The position numbers were made by a program, and so were the translations under genes. A stretch of DNA of 38,840 bases from BS750m-G69 sp964441235 (lineage in GTDB: Bacteria; Fidelibacterota; UBA2242), in assembly GCA_964441235.1 (NCBI GenBank), contig CAYTUQ010000035.1, positions 1-38,840 of the forward strand, read 5' to 3'. The notes beneath the pieces are model-generated. The model searched no databases. It was not told where the DNA came from and worked only from the letters and a program-made list of their open reading frames with translations. Positions 8,763 through 17,144 of this stretch are shown here, piece by piece (position 1 is the first letter of the stretch; every line of letters begins with the position of its first letter).

Positions 8763-8858
8763 TTAAGCTTTAACCCATTCATTAGCGACATTACCGATTT
8801 TGCCAGCAGAAATAGATGAACCCCAATTTTTATTATATTGACAAATAGAACGAGCCAT
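8763..8858 (-). CDS. 31-residue ORF overlapping the antitoxin remnant, doubtful
   Basis: An ATG at 8858 opens MARSICQYNKNWG and the frame runs to TAA at 8763. It overlaps the C-terminal frame of the antitoxin, where a toxin gene might be expected. It does not resemble RelE, PIN or other toxins that I know. It may be a remnant of a partner gene or chance. Confidence 0.2.
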   Translation of the reverse strand: MARSICQYNKNWGSSISAGKIGNVANEWVKA

Positions 8859-9041
8859 TTTCTTTCAATCGCTTCTTGAGTTCATCGAAGGATATAGCGC
8901 AGGTTCATCACGACGTTCAGCAATAATCGTGAGGTCGTGTATATCTTCTAATAAAAGTTCTTCATATTCCTTAAATGGCAGCACTACCGCAGTTTTTTGA
9001 CCTTTCTCATTTATAATGTATTGCTGTTGAATTTTCCCCAT
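8833..9041 (-). pseudogene. Type II antitoxin-like gene (Phd/YefM or RelB type) with a frameshift
   Basis: An ATG at 9041 with AGGAG upstream opens MGKIQQQYIINEKGQKTAVV, followed by LPFKEYEELLLEDIHDL. This is the usual N-terminal pattern of short chromosomal antitoxins with an AbrB- or Phd-like DNA-binding part. The frame reads AERRDEPAL and then ends at 8865 after an unrelated tail. A one-base shift just after EPA restores ISFDELKKRLKENG, the expected toxin-binding end, which runs to a TAA at 8833. One indel has therefore broken the gene. No intact toxin follows, because the next gene is ahcY on the same strand. Confidence 0.65.
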
Positions 9042-9087
9042 ATTTATTCTCCTGAAATTTTCAACATTGATTTTACCTAATTATAAT

Positions 9088-10341
9088 TTACGTTCCCTCA
9101 TCATAAGCCGTTTTATATTTTATCTGCTCTTCCGTCAATGTATCAATAGATATGCCCATTGTCTGTAATTTAAGCCGTGCAATTTCCTGGTCCTGCTCTT
9201 CAGAAATATCATAAACCTTTTTCTCAAGGCTAGGACCATTCTTTGTCAGCCATATCATTCCCATAAATTGATTGGCAAAAGACATGTCCATTACTTCTGA
9301 CGGATGACCCTCTGCAGCCACGAGATTTACCAATCTACCTTCAGCCAGCACATATATTTTCCTTCCATTTTTTAAAGTATATTGAACACAATTGGGTCTA
9401 ACCTCTTTGCGGGAAACTGTTATCTCAGCCAGTTCTTTTAAATTCAGTTCACAATCATAATGACCTGTATTGCAAACAATAGCACCATCCTTCATTTTCT
9501 CGAAATGCTTGCCAACAATAACTTCTTTCATACCGGTAGCTGTAATAAATATATCGCCTACTTTTGCTGCTTCATCCATCGGCATTACTCTATACCCATC
9601 TAATATAGCTTTTAGAGCAGCCGTTGCTTTTACCTCAGTAGCGATTACATTTGCTCCCATACCTTTGGCACGCATAGCAGCACCTTTTCCACAATGACCG
9701 TATCCGGCAACAACAAATGTCTTTCCAGCGTAAAGGATAGAAGTAGCCCTTAAAATTCCATCAATCGATGACTGACCGGTGCCATACACGTTGTCGAAAT
9801 CCCATTTTGTTTCTGCATCATTAACAGCAAGCATGGGATAAAGTAATTTCCCATCATCAGCCATTGCTCTTAAACGATGCACGCCGGTTGTTGTCTCTTC
9901 AGAACCACCATACACCTGTTTTGCCAATTCAGGGTGTCTGTTATGAAGTGTAAAAACAAGATCAGCACCATCATCAAGGGTTAAAGTGGGTTTCTGCTCT
10001 ATAGTTTTTTCTATGCACCAGTAAAACTCCTCAGTGGACAATCCATGCCATGCCCAGATATGAATACCATCAGAAAAAAGAGCAGCTGCAACATCATCCT
10101 GGGTACTCAATGGATTGCATCCGCTCCAGGCAACCTGAGCACCTGCGGCAACAAGCGTACGCACCAGAACCGCTGTTTCCTTTGTAACATGGAGACAACC
10201 ACTGATTCTCATCCCTTTTAAAGGTTTAGAATCCTGGTATCTCTTTTTAAGCGCCATTAATACAGGCATATGAGCCTCAGCCCACTCTATTTTTAGATAT
10301 CCTGCATCTGCAAGATTTATATCTTTGATTTTTCCAGTCAT
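9088..10341 (-). CDS. ahcY: Adenosylhomocysteinase (S-adenosylhomocysteine hydrolase)
   Basis: This 417-residue enzyme hydrolyses S-adenosylhomocysteine to homocysteine and adenosine, removing the product inhibitor of methyltransferases. It shows the N-terminal CLHVTKETAVL, the NAD-binding loop GYGHCGKGAAMRAKGMGA and the near-terminal NQFMGMIWL. It lacks the roughly 40-residue insertion of the larger eukaryotic form, like many bacterial and archaeal enzymes. Its ATG overlaps the metK stop (ATGA), so the two are translationally coupled. A GAGGATATGAA stretch inside metK serves as the ribosome site. Confidence 0.97.
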   Translation of the reverse strand: MTGKIKDINLADAGYLKIEWAEAHMPVLMALKKRYQDSKPLKGMRISGCLHVTKETAVLVRTLVAAGAQVAWSGCNPLSTQDDVAAALFSDGIHIWAWHGLSTEEFYWCIEKTIEQKPTLTLDDGADLVFTLHNRHPELAKQVYGGSEETTTGVHRLRAMADDGKLLYPMLAVNDAETKWDFDNVYGTGQSSIDGILRATSILYAGKTFVVAGYGHCGKGAAMRAKGMGANVIATEVKATAALKAILDGYRVMPMDEAAKVGDIFITATGMKEVIVGKHFEKMKDGAIVCNTGHYDCELNLKELAEITVSRKEVRPNCVQYTLKNGRKIYVLAEGRLVNLVAAEGHPSEVMDMSFANQFMGMIWLTKNGPSLEKKVYDISEEQDQEIARLKLQTMGISIDTLTEEQIKYKTAYDEGT

Positions 10342-11498
10342 TTCATATCCTCAAAATATTTAATTAATTCTTCTGCCTTATTAGTTTTTTCCCATGTGAA
10401 CTCACTCTCTTCACGACCAAAATGCCCATACGATGCCGTCTTAAAATATATAGGACGTTTTAAATCCAAATATTGAATAATTTCTGCCGGCTTGAGAGGA
10501 AATACATCACGAACAGCTTTTGCTAATTCACCGTCACTAACAGTACCTGTACCAAATGTTTGTACATAAATAGATACGGGTTCGGCAACTCCAATTGAAT
10601 ATGCTAATTGTACTTCGCACTTACGCGCAAGTTTTGCGGCTACTATATTTTTTGCAATATATCTTGTCATATAAGATGCAGACCTGTCAACTTTTGATGG
10701 GTCTTTACCAGAAAAACAACCTCCGCCATGTCTTCCCATTCCGCCATAAGTATCAACTATAATTTTTCTTCCCGTAATACCAGTATCGGCTTCAGGACCC
10801 CCTATTGTAAAAATTCCTGTAGCATTAATGAAAAACTTTGTTCCCGGGGTTAAATATTCTTCACACACCGGAATTATCACATGCTTTTTTACTTCAGAAA
10901 CAATTTGCTTGTGTGGCACTTCCGGATTATGATGTACTGCAACAACCACACTTGTAATACGCTTTGGTACATCATCTTCGTATTCAACAGTCACCTGTGA
11001 CTTTCCATCAGGTCTCACCCATGGTAAAATCCCCTTCTTTCTTACTTCCGCTAACCGCATCGTTATTTTATGCGCCAGGCTAATAGGCAAGGGCATTAAT
11101 TCTGGTGTCTCATCACATGCAAATCCAAACATCATTCCCTGGTCTCCAGCCCCCTGCTCATGATCATCTGTTGAATTTACACCAAGAGCAATATTCTCAC
11201 TCTGTTCATGAATAGAGCTGATAACCGCACAGTTCCTGCCATCCAAACCATAATCAGAATCTGTATAACCAATTCTTTTAAGCGTATCACGTACAATTGT
11301 TGGAACATCAACATAAGTGGTTGTCGAGATTTCACCGGCCACCATAACCATACCTGTAGTAGTAAGTGCCTCACAGGCAACATGGCAGTTAGGGTCCTTT
11401 GCAATAAGAGCATCAAGAACAGCATCGGATATTTGGTCACATATCTTATCAGGATGACCTTCTGTAACCGATTCTGATGTAAAACTATACTTTCTCAA
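10338..11498 (-). CDS. metK: S-adenosylmethionine synthetase
   Basis: This 386-residue enzyme makes S-adenosylmethionine from ATP and methionine. It has the conserved FTSESVTEGHPDKICDQISD, the loop GAGDQGMMFGFACDETPE and the glycine-rich GGMGRHGGGCFSGKDPSKVDRS. The start is a TTG, supported by AAGGAG nine bases upstream. No ATG lies near the conserved N-terminus. With ahcY it forms a two-gene methyl-cycle unit. I found no SAM riboswitch in the 59 bases upstream, and the unit may be read through from the nucleotidyltransferase gene. Confidence 0.97.
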   Translation of the reverse strand: MRKYSFTSESVTEGHPDKICDQISDAVLDALIAKDPNCHVACEALTTTGMVMVAGEISTTTYVDVPTIVRDTLKRIGYTDSDYGLDGRNCAVISSIHEQSENIALGVNSTDDHEQGAGDQGMMFGFACDETPELMPLPISLAHKITMRLAEVRKKGILPWVRPDGKSQVTVEYEDDVPKRITSVVVAVHHNPEVPHKQIVSEVKKHVIIPVCEEYLTPGTKFFINATGIFTIGGPEADTGITGRKIIVDTYGGMGRHGGGCFSGKDPSKVDRSASYMTRYIAKNIVAAKLARKCEVQLAYSIGVAEPVSIYVQTFGTGTVSDGELAKAVRDVFPLKPAEIIQYLDLKRPIYFKTASYGHFGREESEFTWEKTNKAEELIKYFEDMK

Positions 11499-11557
11499 AA
11501 TAACTTACTCCTTTCAATTAATTTTGCTAGCTAACATAGTGAACGTTCTAAAAAAAA

Positions 11558-12532
11558 TCAACCCAAATCCCGGCAACAGTCATCCCCTACATCTACGATA
11601 TGATACTTCCCTTGTATTGTAGATTTAAAACCGAGAAGACTATTCTTTAGACAGACATTCTTTAAATTTGCTCCGTCACTAATAATAGAATCCTCTATAA
11701 CAGAATCGCAAATGGTAACTCCATCTCCAACGCTTACATACGGACCTATTATACTTTTAGTTATATCTGCTTTGGGATGAATATAGACCGGTGGAATTAT
11801 TACAGAATTTGGGTATTCCCTTGTTTTATAATTTATTTTCTCCAAAAGATATCTATTTGTTTCAAAAAGAGTTTTCCGAGTTCCACAGTCATAACATGCC
11901 TTTACCTTCTCGATTTTCATTCTTTCATTCCAGGAAAGCATCACTTGAAGAGCATCAGTCAGCTGATATTCATCCTTTGTGGTAATATCATTTTCAATAA
12001 TATATTCTATAGCTTTCTTCAATCGCTTTTGGCTCTGAAGAAGATAGATTCCAGCAATCGCTAATTTGCTAATTGGATTTTCAGGTTTCTCTACCAACTT
12101 TGTTACCCATTCATCTTTAACCTCTACTATACCAAATCTCCGAGGATCCTCAACAGTCATTACACCAATAACATTATACTGACTTTGTGCAAACTCGTAA
12201 AAATTCAGATCAAGAATAGTATCTCCAAGTAAAATTAGAACAGGCTCATCTGACGAATCAAGCCCTTGTAACACCGCATGGCCTAGCCCTCTCCTTTTTT
12301 TCTGCTCTACAAAATCAAAATTAAGATTATAATGATTCCTTGCATACTTTACAACCTGATCGCCCATATATCCAACAACTATAGTAACATCCTTAATACC
12401 CGACTCCACAATTCGAACAAGAATATGTCCTAAAATCGGCTTCCCGGCAACAGGTAGTAATACTTTTGGTCGAGTCAAAGTTAATGGTCTTAACCTTTCA
12501 CCAATGCCAGCGGCAGGTATAACAGCCTTCAT
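11558..12532 (-). CDS. Sugar-1-phosphate nucleotidyltransferase with a left-handed beta-helix tail
   Basis: This 324-residue protein begins with the signature AVIPAAGIGERLRPLTLTRPK, the NDP-sugar pyrophosphorylase loop, followed by the usual GKPIL and LLGDTILD segments. The last 80 residues contain hexapeptide-like repeats (IIGPYVSVGDGVTI, IEDSIISDGANL), a partial left-handed beta helix. Such enzymes activate sugar phosphates, often glucose-1-phosphate, for cell-envelope polysaccharides. The sugar and nucleotide cannot be read from the sequence. The gene starts 17 bases after hprK and is probably in the same transcript. Confidence 0.88.
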   Translation of the reverse strand: MKAVIPAAGIGERLRPLTLTRPKVLLPVAGKPILGHILVRIVESGIKDVTIVVGYMGDQVVKYARNHYNLNFDFVEQKKRRGLGHAVLQGLDSSDEPVLILLGDTILDLNFYEFAQSQYNVIGVMTVEDPRRFGIVEVKDEWVTKLVEKPENPISKLAIAGIYLLQSQKRLKKAIEYIIENDITTKDEYQLTDALQVMLSWNERMKIEKVKACYDCGTRKTLFETNRYLLEKINYKTREYPNSVIIPPVYIHPKADITKSIIGPYVSVGDGVTICDSVIEDSIISDGANLKNVCLKNSLLGFKSTIQGKYHIVDVGDDCCRDLG

Positions 12533-12549
12533 CTTTCAATAATCCCTTA

Positions 12550-13530
12550 TCATTCATAATCCTGTTTAAGGTATTTTTCTAACTCATCCTGTCTAATTTT
12601 TTCTTTAATCTTCGCTTTTAACTTTTTCTCAAATTCTTTAGCAGCATTTTCCCCCATAAATTTCTGTAGGTGATTTAATGCAATTACTTCTGCAATTACT
12701 GTAATATTTTTGCCGGGATATATAGGCAATTTTATAAGAGGAATATCTATATCTAAAATATTTATATAATTTTCATCAGCACCAATCCGCTCATAGTCTT
12801 CTTCCTTATTCCAGTCCTCTAATTCCACTTGAACTTCTACACGTTTCTGCTGACGGACAGCTCTTATTCCAAATATACTTCTTACATCAACAATTCCAAT
12901 TCCCCTTACTTCAATATAATGTTCAAGTAATTTAGTCCCCGAGCCCATAATAAAATTATCAGCACGCTTTGTAAGTTTCACTACATCATCAGCCACAAGC
13001 CTATGTCCCCTCTCTACAAGATCAAGAGCAATTTCGCTTTTTCCAATACCACTGCGTCCAGTAAACAAAACGCCGATACCATACACATCAACCAAAGACC
13101 CGTGTACAGTAATAGAAGGTGCCAGATTCCAATCAAGATAATACATTAAAAATGAGCCAAACTGCATTGTCAGCATAGACGTCTTAAAAAGAGCAACACC
13201 ATATTTTTTTGCTAATTCAATTACAATTTCTGGAGGTTGAGTTCTATGAGCAAAAATAGCTGCAGGTATACCAAAAGCAAACAACTTCTTAAAAGTCGAT
13301 TTGATAAATTCTTCAGTAACAGAATTTAGATAATGTTTTTCTTTCATTCCGAACATCTGGATTCTACTTTTATCAAAATACTCCCAGAAACCGGTTAATT
13401 CCAATCCCGGGCGATTTAGTTTAGGAGAAGTTACTATCCTATCGTGACCAATTTCCCCATTGATACATTTTAGTTTTAGCTTTGAACGGTTATTCTTGTA
13501 AATTTTCCCGACTGTCAATAGCTCTTGCAT
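12550..13530 (-). CDS. hprK: HPr kinase/phosphorylase
   Basis: This 326-residue protein has the HprK P-loop TGRSGIGKS (residues about 157-165), the upstream HGSLVDVYG with the catalytic His near 143, and the family signature IEVRGIGIVDVRSIFG. In low-GC Gram-positives it phosphorylates Ser46 of HPr. In diderms it is often present without full PTS sugar import and controls carbon or nitrogen functions. No ptsH is in the window. The ATG overlaps the end of hpf by about 41 bases and has GGAAAGAG upstream. A TTG four codons later is an alternative start. Coupling to hpf is likely. Confidence 0.95.
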   Translation of the reverse strand: MQELLTVGKIYKNNRSKLKLKCINGEIGHDRIVTSPKLNRPGLELTGFWEYFDKSRIQMFGMKEKHYLNSVTEEFIKSTFKKLFAFGIPAAIFAHRTQPPEIVIELAKKYGVALFKTSMLTMQFGSFLMYYLDWNLAPSITVHGSLVDVYGIGVLFTGRSGIGKSEIALDLVERGHRLVADDVVKLTKRADNFIMGSGTKLLEHYIEVRGIGIVDVRSIFGIRAVRQQKRVEVQVELEDWNKEEDYERIGADENYINILDIDIPLIKLPIYPGKNITVIAEVIALNHLQKFMGENAAKEFEKKLKAKIKEKIRQDELEKYLKQDYE

Positions 13531-13813
13531 TTGAATATCTCTTTCCTTTAAATCGTTTAAGCTGACGCTCCATCTTTGCGACAGCCAAATCTATAGATTT
13601 AATTATATCATCTGATGTCTCCGAAATCACAAAATCTTTTCCAGAAACATGAAGATTAATTTCTGCCATTTCACCCTCTTTTGATTTATCCAAAATAACT
13701 TTACAGCTTACGATCTTCCCATGAATTTTCTCTAGTTTATTAACCTCATCATTCACATATTTCTTTACTCGATCAGAAACTTCATAATGTCGCGATGTTA
13801 ATTCAACTTCCAT
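13490..13813 (-). CDS. hpf: Short-form ribosome hibernation-promoting factor (HPF/RaiA)
   Basis: This 107-residue protein has the HPF/YfiA fold pattern: VELTSRHYEVSDRVKKYV at the start and the basic end KMERQLKRFKGKR. Short-form factors bind the 30S subunit and help form inactive 100S ribosomes in stationary phase. It lacks the C-terminal dimerisation domain of the long form. It shares the last 41 bases with hprK in another frame. The neighbour order xerC, hpf, hprK is common in FCB-group and deltaproteobacterial genomes as I remember them. Confidence 0.93.
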   Translation of the reverse strand: MEVELTSRHYEVSDRVKKYVNDEVNKLEKIHGKIVSCKVILDKSKEGEMAEINLHVSGKDFVISETSDDIIKSIDLAVAKMERQLKRFKGKRYSNARAIDSRENLQE

Positions 13814-14346
13814 AGAATTACTCCTTTTGTTTAAAATATTTTTGGTTCTTTCTCATTCTGAATGGGTAAAACAAATCTTTATAAATAAATTAATTGATGG
13901 AAGTTGGATTGGAGTAATGGAATATTGGAGTATTGGAATTATGGAACTTCCTAAATTTAATTATGTCAATTAACCCTACTATGTAACTTAAAAATGTAAT
14001 GTACCAAATGTAGTATTTGCAATTGCAAGTTGATGCTATATCAGGCATTTGCCTGATTTCCTATCTCAAAGAGATGTCTGCGACAATTGACGTTGTAGGG
14101 TTAAATAATTAGTTACTTTTTTAATAGAAATTCTCATCCATTTTAGTGGAACTTCCATTGACAAAGGGATTTCCTTAAATCTGAAAAGTGATACATGTGA
14201 TGCAAAACAATTCAAGACTATAACATTACAATACAACACTACTCCAATACTCCAATTTTCCAATATTATTTTAAATTTCCAACATTTATTTTTCTACATC
14301 TACTCATTTTGAGAGGGAACCATATTTTTAATTTATTTATACATAA
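13814..14346. repeat. 533-bp repeat- and hairpin-rich spacer between hpf and xerC
   Basis: No credible gene is present; a 65-codon frame at 14066-14263 lies over repeats and has no ribosome site. The left end holds TGGAGTAATGGAATATTGGA-type repeats (13904-13945) and the right end their inverse (about 14240-14266). Inside are TTAACCCTAC (13970-13979) against GTAGGGTTAA (14095-14104). There is also a tight hairpin ATCAGGCA-TT-TGCCTGAT (14040-14057). Two copies of the self-complementary GGAACTTCC are at about 13943 and 14149. The arrangement resembles a non-autonomous mobile element, but no target duplication was established. Confidence 0.55.
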
Positions 14347-15267
14347 TTACTCAGCATGGGGATGCGCCTGTTTATAAACCTCCTTTATTTTACCAATTTG
14401 AATATGAGTGTATAACTGTGTAGTTGACAAACTGTTATGTCCTAATAGATCTTTAACTGCATTTAAATCGGCGCCATGGTCAAGAAGATGCGAAGCAAAA
14501 GAATGTCTTAAAACATGAGGACTGAGGTGTTCTTGCTCCGATACCTCTTCAAGTAATTTCGTAACCGCCTTTTGAACAGTTTGACGAGCTATTCTCCTAT
14601 CTCGAATACTGATTAATAATGGACTTTCCAAAGTAATGCTGCTAAGTTCACTTTGCCTTATTGTAAGGTAATTATCAAGAGCTGTTTTTACTCTTTTACC
14701 AAAGGGAACAATTCGCTCTTTTGAACCCTTCCCAAAAACACGTATTGTCATTTTATTAAAATTAATATTTCCAATATCCAAAGAAATAAGTTCTCCTAAT
14801 CGAATACCGGTGCTATATAAAAGTTCCAATATCAGCTTATTTCTTATCCCAACAAAGGAATCGGTATCAGGTATTTCCATTACTTTTGACACCTGCTCTT
14901 CTGATAGTACAACCGGCAAGTGCTTTTGTATTTTCGGAGACTTAACCATAGCGGCAGGATTATTAGCAATATACCCTTGTCTGGCAAGAAACTTGAAAAA
15001 TGCCTTCAGGGAGGCGAGCTTCCTGGAAATTGAGCTCATTTGCAAACCGGATTCAGAAAGCATTCCAAGAAAATGCCTTATTCCGATTTTATTGATTTCT
15101 GATACTTCTACAGGAACAGTATTTGAATATTCAGCATAGAAACTGAGAAATTGTCTAATGTCACTTTGATAAGCTTCCAAAGTATAATCGGAATATCCTC
15201 TTTCCTGTTTCAGATATCTTAAGAATTTGTCAATTAGAACTTCTGCTGTCACTGCTGATAATACCAT
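14347..15267 (-). CDS. xerC: Tyrosine recombinase XerC/XerD
   Basis: This 306-residue protein has the size of Xer recombinases, which resolve chromosome dimers at dif. The SAM-like N-terminal domain is followed by a catalytic domain. Residues R156 (STGIRLGEL), K180, H251 and R254 (HVLRHSFASHLLDHG), H277 (LGHNSLSTT) and the nucleophile Y286 (LYTH) are all present. The gene starts inside the end of rluD (19-base overlap), so it belongs to the host operon and not to a phage or integron. XerC versus XerD cannot be decided from the sequence. Confidence 0.92.
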   Translation of the reverse strand: MVLSAVTAEVLIDKFLRYLKQERGYSDYTLEAYQSDIRQFLSFYAEYSNTVPVEVSEINKIGIRHFLGMLSESGLQMSSISRKLASLKAFFKFLARQGYIANNPAAMVKSPKIQKHLPVVLSEEQVSKVMEIPDTDSFVGIRNKLILELLYSTGIRLGELISLDIGNINFNKMTIRVFGKGSKERIVPFGKRVKTALDNYLTIRQSELSSITLESPLLISIRDRRIARQTVQKAVTKLLEEVSEQEHLSPHVLRHSFASHLLDHGADLNAVKDLLGHNSLSTTQLYTHIQIGKIKEVYKQAHPHAE

Positions 15268-16232
15268 GTTCTGAGAATTGATTCAACATCAGTAAAATCT
15301 TCTGGCAAAGGTGCTTCAATCTCAACATCCTTATCTTTAAACGGATGAAAAAATCGAATCCTGTAAGCATGAAGCATCTGACGCTCAACTTTTGACAATA
15401 CTAATTTACCTATATCAATCTCCTTTTTTGAAAGGCACCGCAAATGTCTTAATCCCCCTCCATATATCAAATCTCCGACTACGGGGTAACCTATGAAATC
15501 AAGATGAACTCTCGCCTGATGTGTACGCCCTGTTTCAAGAATTAATTCAATGGAAGACATAATACCAAAATTCGAAATAGTCCGATAACGTGTCCGCGCT
15601 TCTCTGCCGGAATCTGAAACAATAAACTTTTTTCTATTTTTACTACTTCGTCCAATAGGGGCATTTATAAGATCACTTTCAGGCTTTGGAGAACCCCAAA
15701 CAAAAGCACGGTATTCTTTGAAAACCGACCTATCTGCAAACAATTTACTGAGTTTCCAATGAGCTTCATCTGTTTTAGCAGCTACAACTATCCCCGATGT
15801 ATCTTTATCAAGACGATGAACCAAACCTGGTCTAAGTTTGCCACCTACCGAACTTAAATTACTCGTATAATTGACCAAAGCACTTACTAACGTCCCGAAA
15901 AAATGACCTACTCCGGGATGAACTACCATTCCTGCAGGTTTATCAACAGCAATATAATATTCATCCTCATATAAAATAGAAAGCGGAATCTCCTCGCCAA
16001 TGATCTCAGAAGGAGTAGGTTCGGGCAGTGTTACCTCTATAATATCATTTTGCTTAAGATTATAACCCGGCTTAGACATAAGACCGTTTACCAGAATATT
16101 ACCTTTCCTTATCAGATTATATATTTTAGACCTCGATAACTCGCCAATTCTTTCTGATAAATATACATCTAACCGCTTTCCGAAATCGTCGTTAATAACA
16201 AAACGTATTGATTTTCTGGAATCAGAATACAT
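15249..16232 (-). CDS. rluD: RluD-type 23S rRNA pseudouridine synthase
   Basis: This 327-residue protein has an N-terminal S4 RNA-binding domain (about 18-65, KRLDVYLSERIGELSRSKI) and the catalytic domain with HRLDKDTSGIVVAAK, where D142 is the active residue. GRTHQARVHLDFIGYPVVGD follows. It modifies uridines of large-subunit rRNA, probably in helix 69 if it is a true RluD, though other RluA-family targets are possible. In many bacteria this gene follows lspA in the ileS region. Here the DprA/SLOG-like gene lies upstream. Confidence 0.92.
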   Translation of the reverse strand: MYSDSRKSIRFVINDDFGKRLDVYLSERIGELSRSKIYNLIRKGNILVNGLMSKPGYNLKQNDIIEVTLPEPTPSEIIGEEIPLSILYEDEYYIAVDKPAGMVVHPGVGHFFGTLVSALVNYTSNLSSVGGKLRPGLVHRLDKDTSGIVVAAKTDEAHWKLSKLFADRSVFKEYRAFVWGSPKPESDLINAPIGRSSKNRKKFIVSDSGREARTRYRTISNFGIMSSIELILETGRTHQARVHLDFIGYPVVGDLIYGGGLRHLRCLSKKEIDIGKLVLSKVERQMLHAYRIRFFHPFKDKDVEIEAPLPEDFTDVESILRTWYYQQ

Positions 16233-16313
16233 TTTTAAATAAATTTTTCAATTCTATCAAATCTATAAAAAATAATTCAATAAGCATCATTTTTCCAATA
16301 TATCTAACAATTC

Positions 16314-17144
16314 CTATAAATTACTATTTTTGCTTTTCTTTTTAAATTTCAATTCTGTCTGGTGAGTCTCTTTTATAAAGGACAGTTGTTGACTTATTGG
16401 CTTATTATATACCTCTTCAGAACTATTTATATTCTCTCCGGGAACTGCTAGTTTTGCACCATTAACTTCGAGAAAATCCTTGACAGTTTTACGATTAAAT
16501 CCAGGAATACCAATTTTATGAAGCTCTTTGCATTCGTCACTATCAGTACTAAATGCAGGTATGTCTGCTTCACGAATTCTTTTTGCTATTGTATAAGTTT
16601 TTGAACTTTTGGGACCATACGGAATAAAAACAATATCTGCAAGAACACAAGAAAGCCAATTTCTCTCCATTATATTCTTTCTCAACTGTCTTGTCTCGTC
16701 TGGGTTAATGACAGAAAGCATTAACAACTCGCTATTATTAGCCCGTCTAAAATACTCATCTCTTTCGGGAAATTCGTGCAACGGTGGATAAAATCTGTCT
16801 TTCAAAAAAGACTCATAAGTTTCTTTATTTAATCCTTTTGCAGAGAAGAGAGTTGTTGTTGTGTTTTTTTTGAATAAACTCAGTCTGAAAATTTCAGTCT
16901 CTATTACCGAATACCAACCGCCAATATAATTCATTTCGTATTCTCGCAATGTAAAAAGGACCTGGTTTGTATCTATCAGCGTAATCCCACCACTTTTATC
17001 CGAACAAATCACAGCCATAGTATAATGGTCAAGAAGTTCTAATTGACCGCTATAATAAATTTTATCAGGACATTTATTATCCAGCCTTTTAATAAGTTTT
17101 TGTGGATATTTAGAATCGTCTGGAGTTACTATTTTATATTCCAT
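16314..17144 (-). CDS. Divergent DprA/Smf-like (SLOG superfamily) protein linked to the RM enzyme
   Basis: This 276-residue protein follows the DprA layout in weakened form. YPQKLIKRL and CPDKIYYSG at the start match the DprA YP...L and P..LY..G pattern. AVICSDKSGG occupies the place of the Rossmann AIVGSR motif, and LFSAKGLNKETY replaces the usual AVLA.GLD..YP. IVFIPYGPKSSKTYTIAKRI sits where DprA has VVVEA...SGSL.TA..A. The normal GS and SGLA glycine motifs are altered, so canonical RecA-loading activity is doubtful. SLOG proteins are known as nucleotide-binding members of conflict systems. The ATG lies inside the last codons of the RM gene (16-base overlap), which indicates a joint role. 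The function is inferred, not known. Confidence 0.6.
   Translation of the reverse strand: MEYKIVTPDDSKYPQKLIKRLDNKCPDKIYYSGQLELLDHYTMAVICSDKSGGITLIDTNQVLFTLREYEMNYIGGWYSVIETEIFRLSLFKKNTTTTLFSAKGLNKETYESFLKDRFYPPLHEFPERDEYFRRANNSELLMLSVINPDETRQLRKNIMERNWLSCVLADIVFIPYGPKSSKTYTIAKRIREADIPAFSTDSDECKELHKIGIPGFNRKTVKDFLEVNGAKLAVPGENINSSEEVYNKPISQQLSFIKETHQTELKFKKKSKNSNL

Noticed and set aside
11499..11557. SAM riboswitch upstream of metK
   Set aside because: Only 59 bases are available and no SAM-type aptamer pattern is visible.
14066..14263. 65-codon minus-strand ORF between hpf and xerC
   Set aside because: It lies across inverted repeats, has no ribosome site and its protein reads like translated low-complexity repeat.
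14347..15267. Phage or integron integrase
   Set aside because: Length, motifs and operon overlap with rluD fit the housekeeping Xer recombinase.
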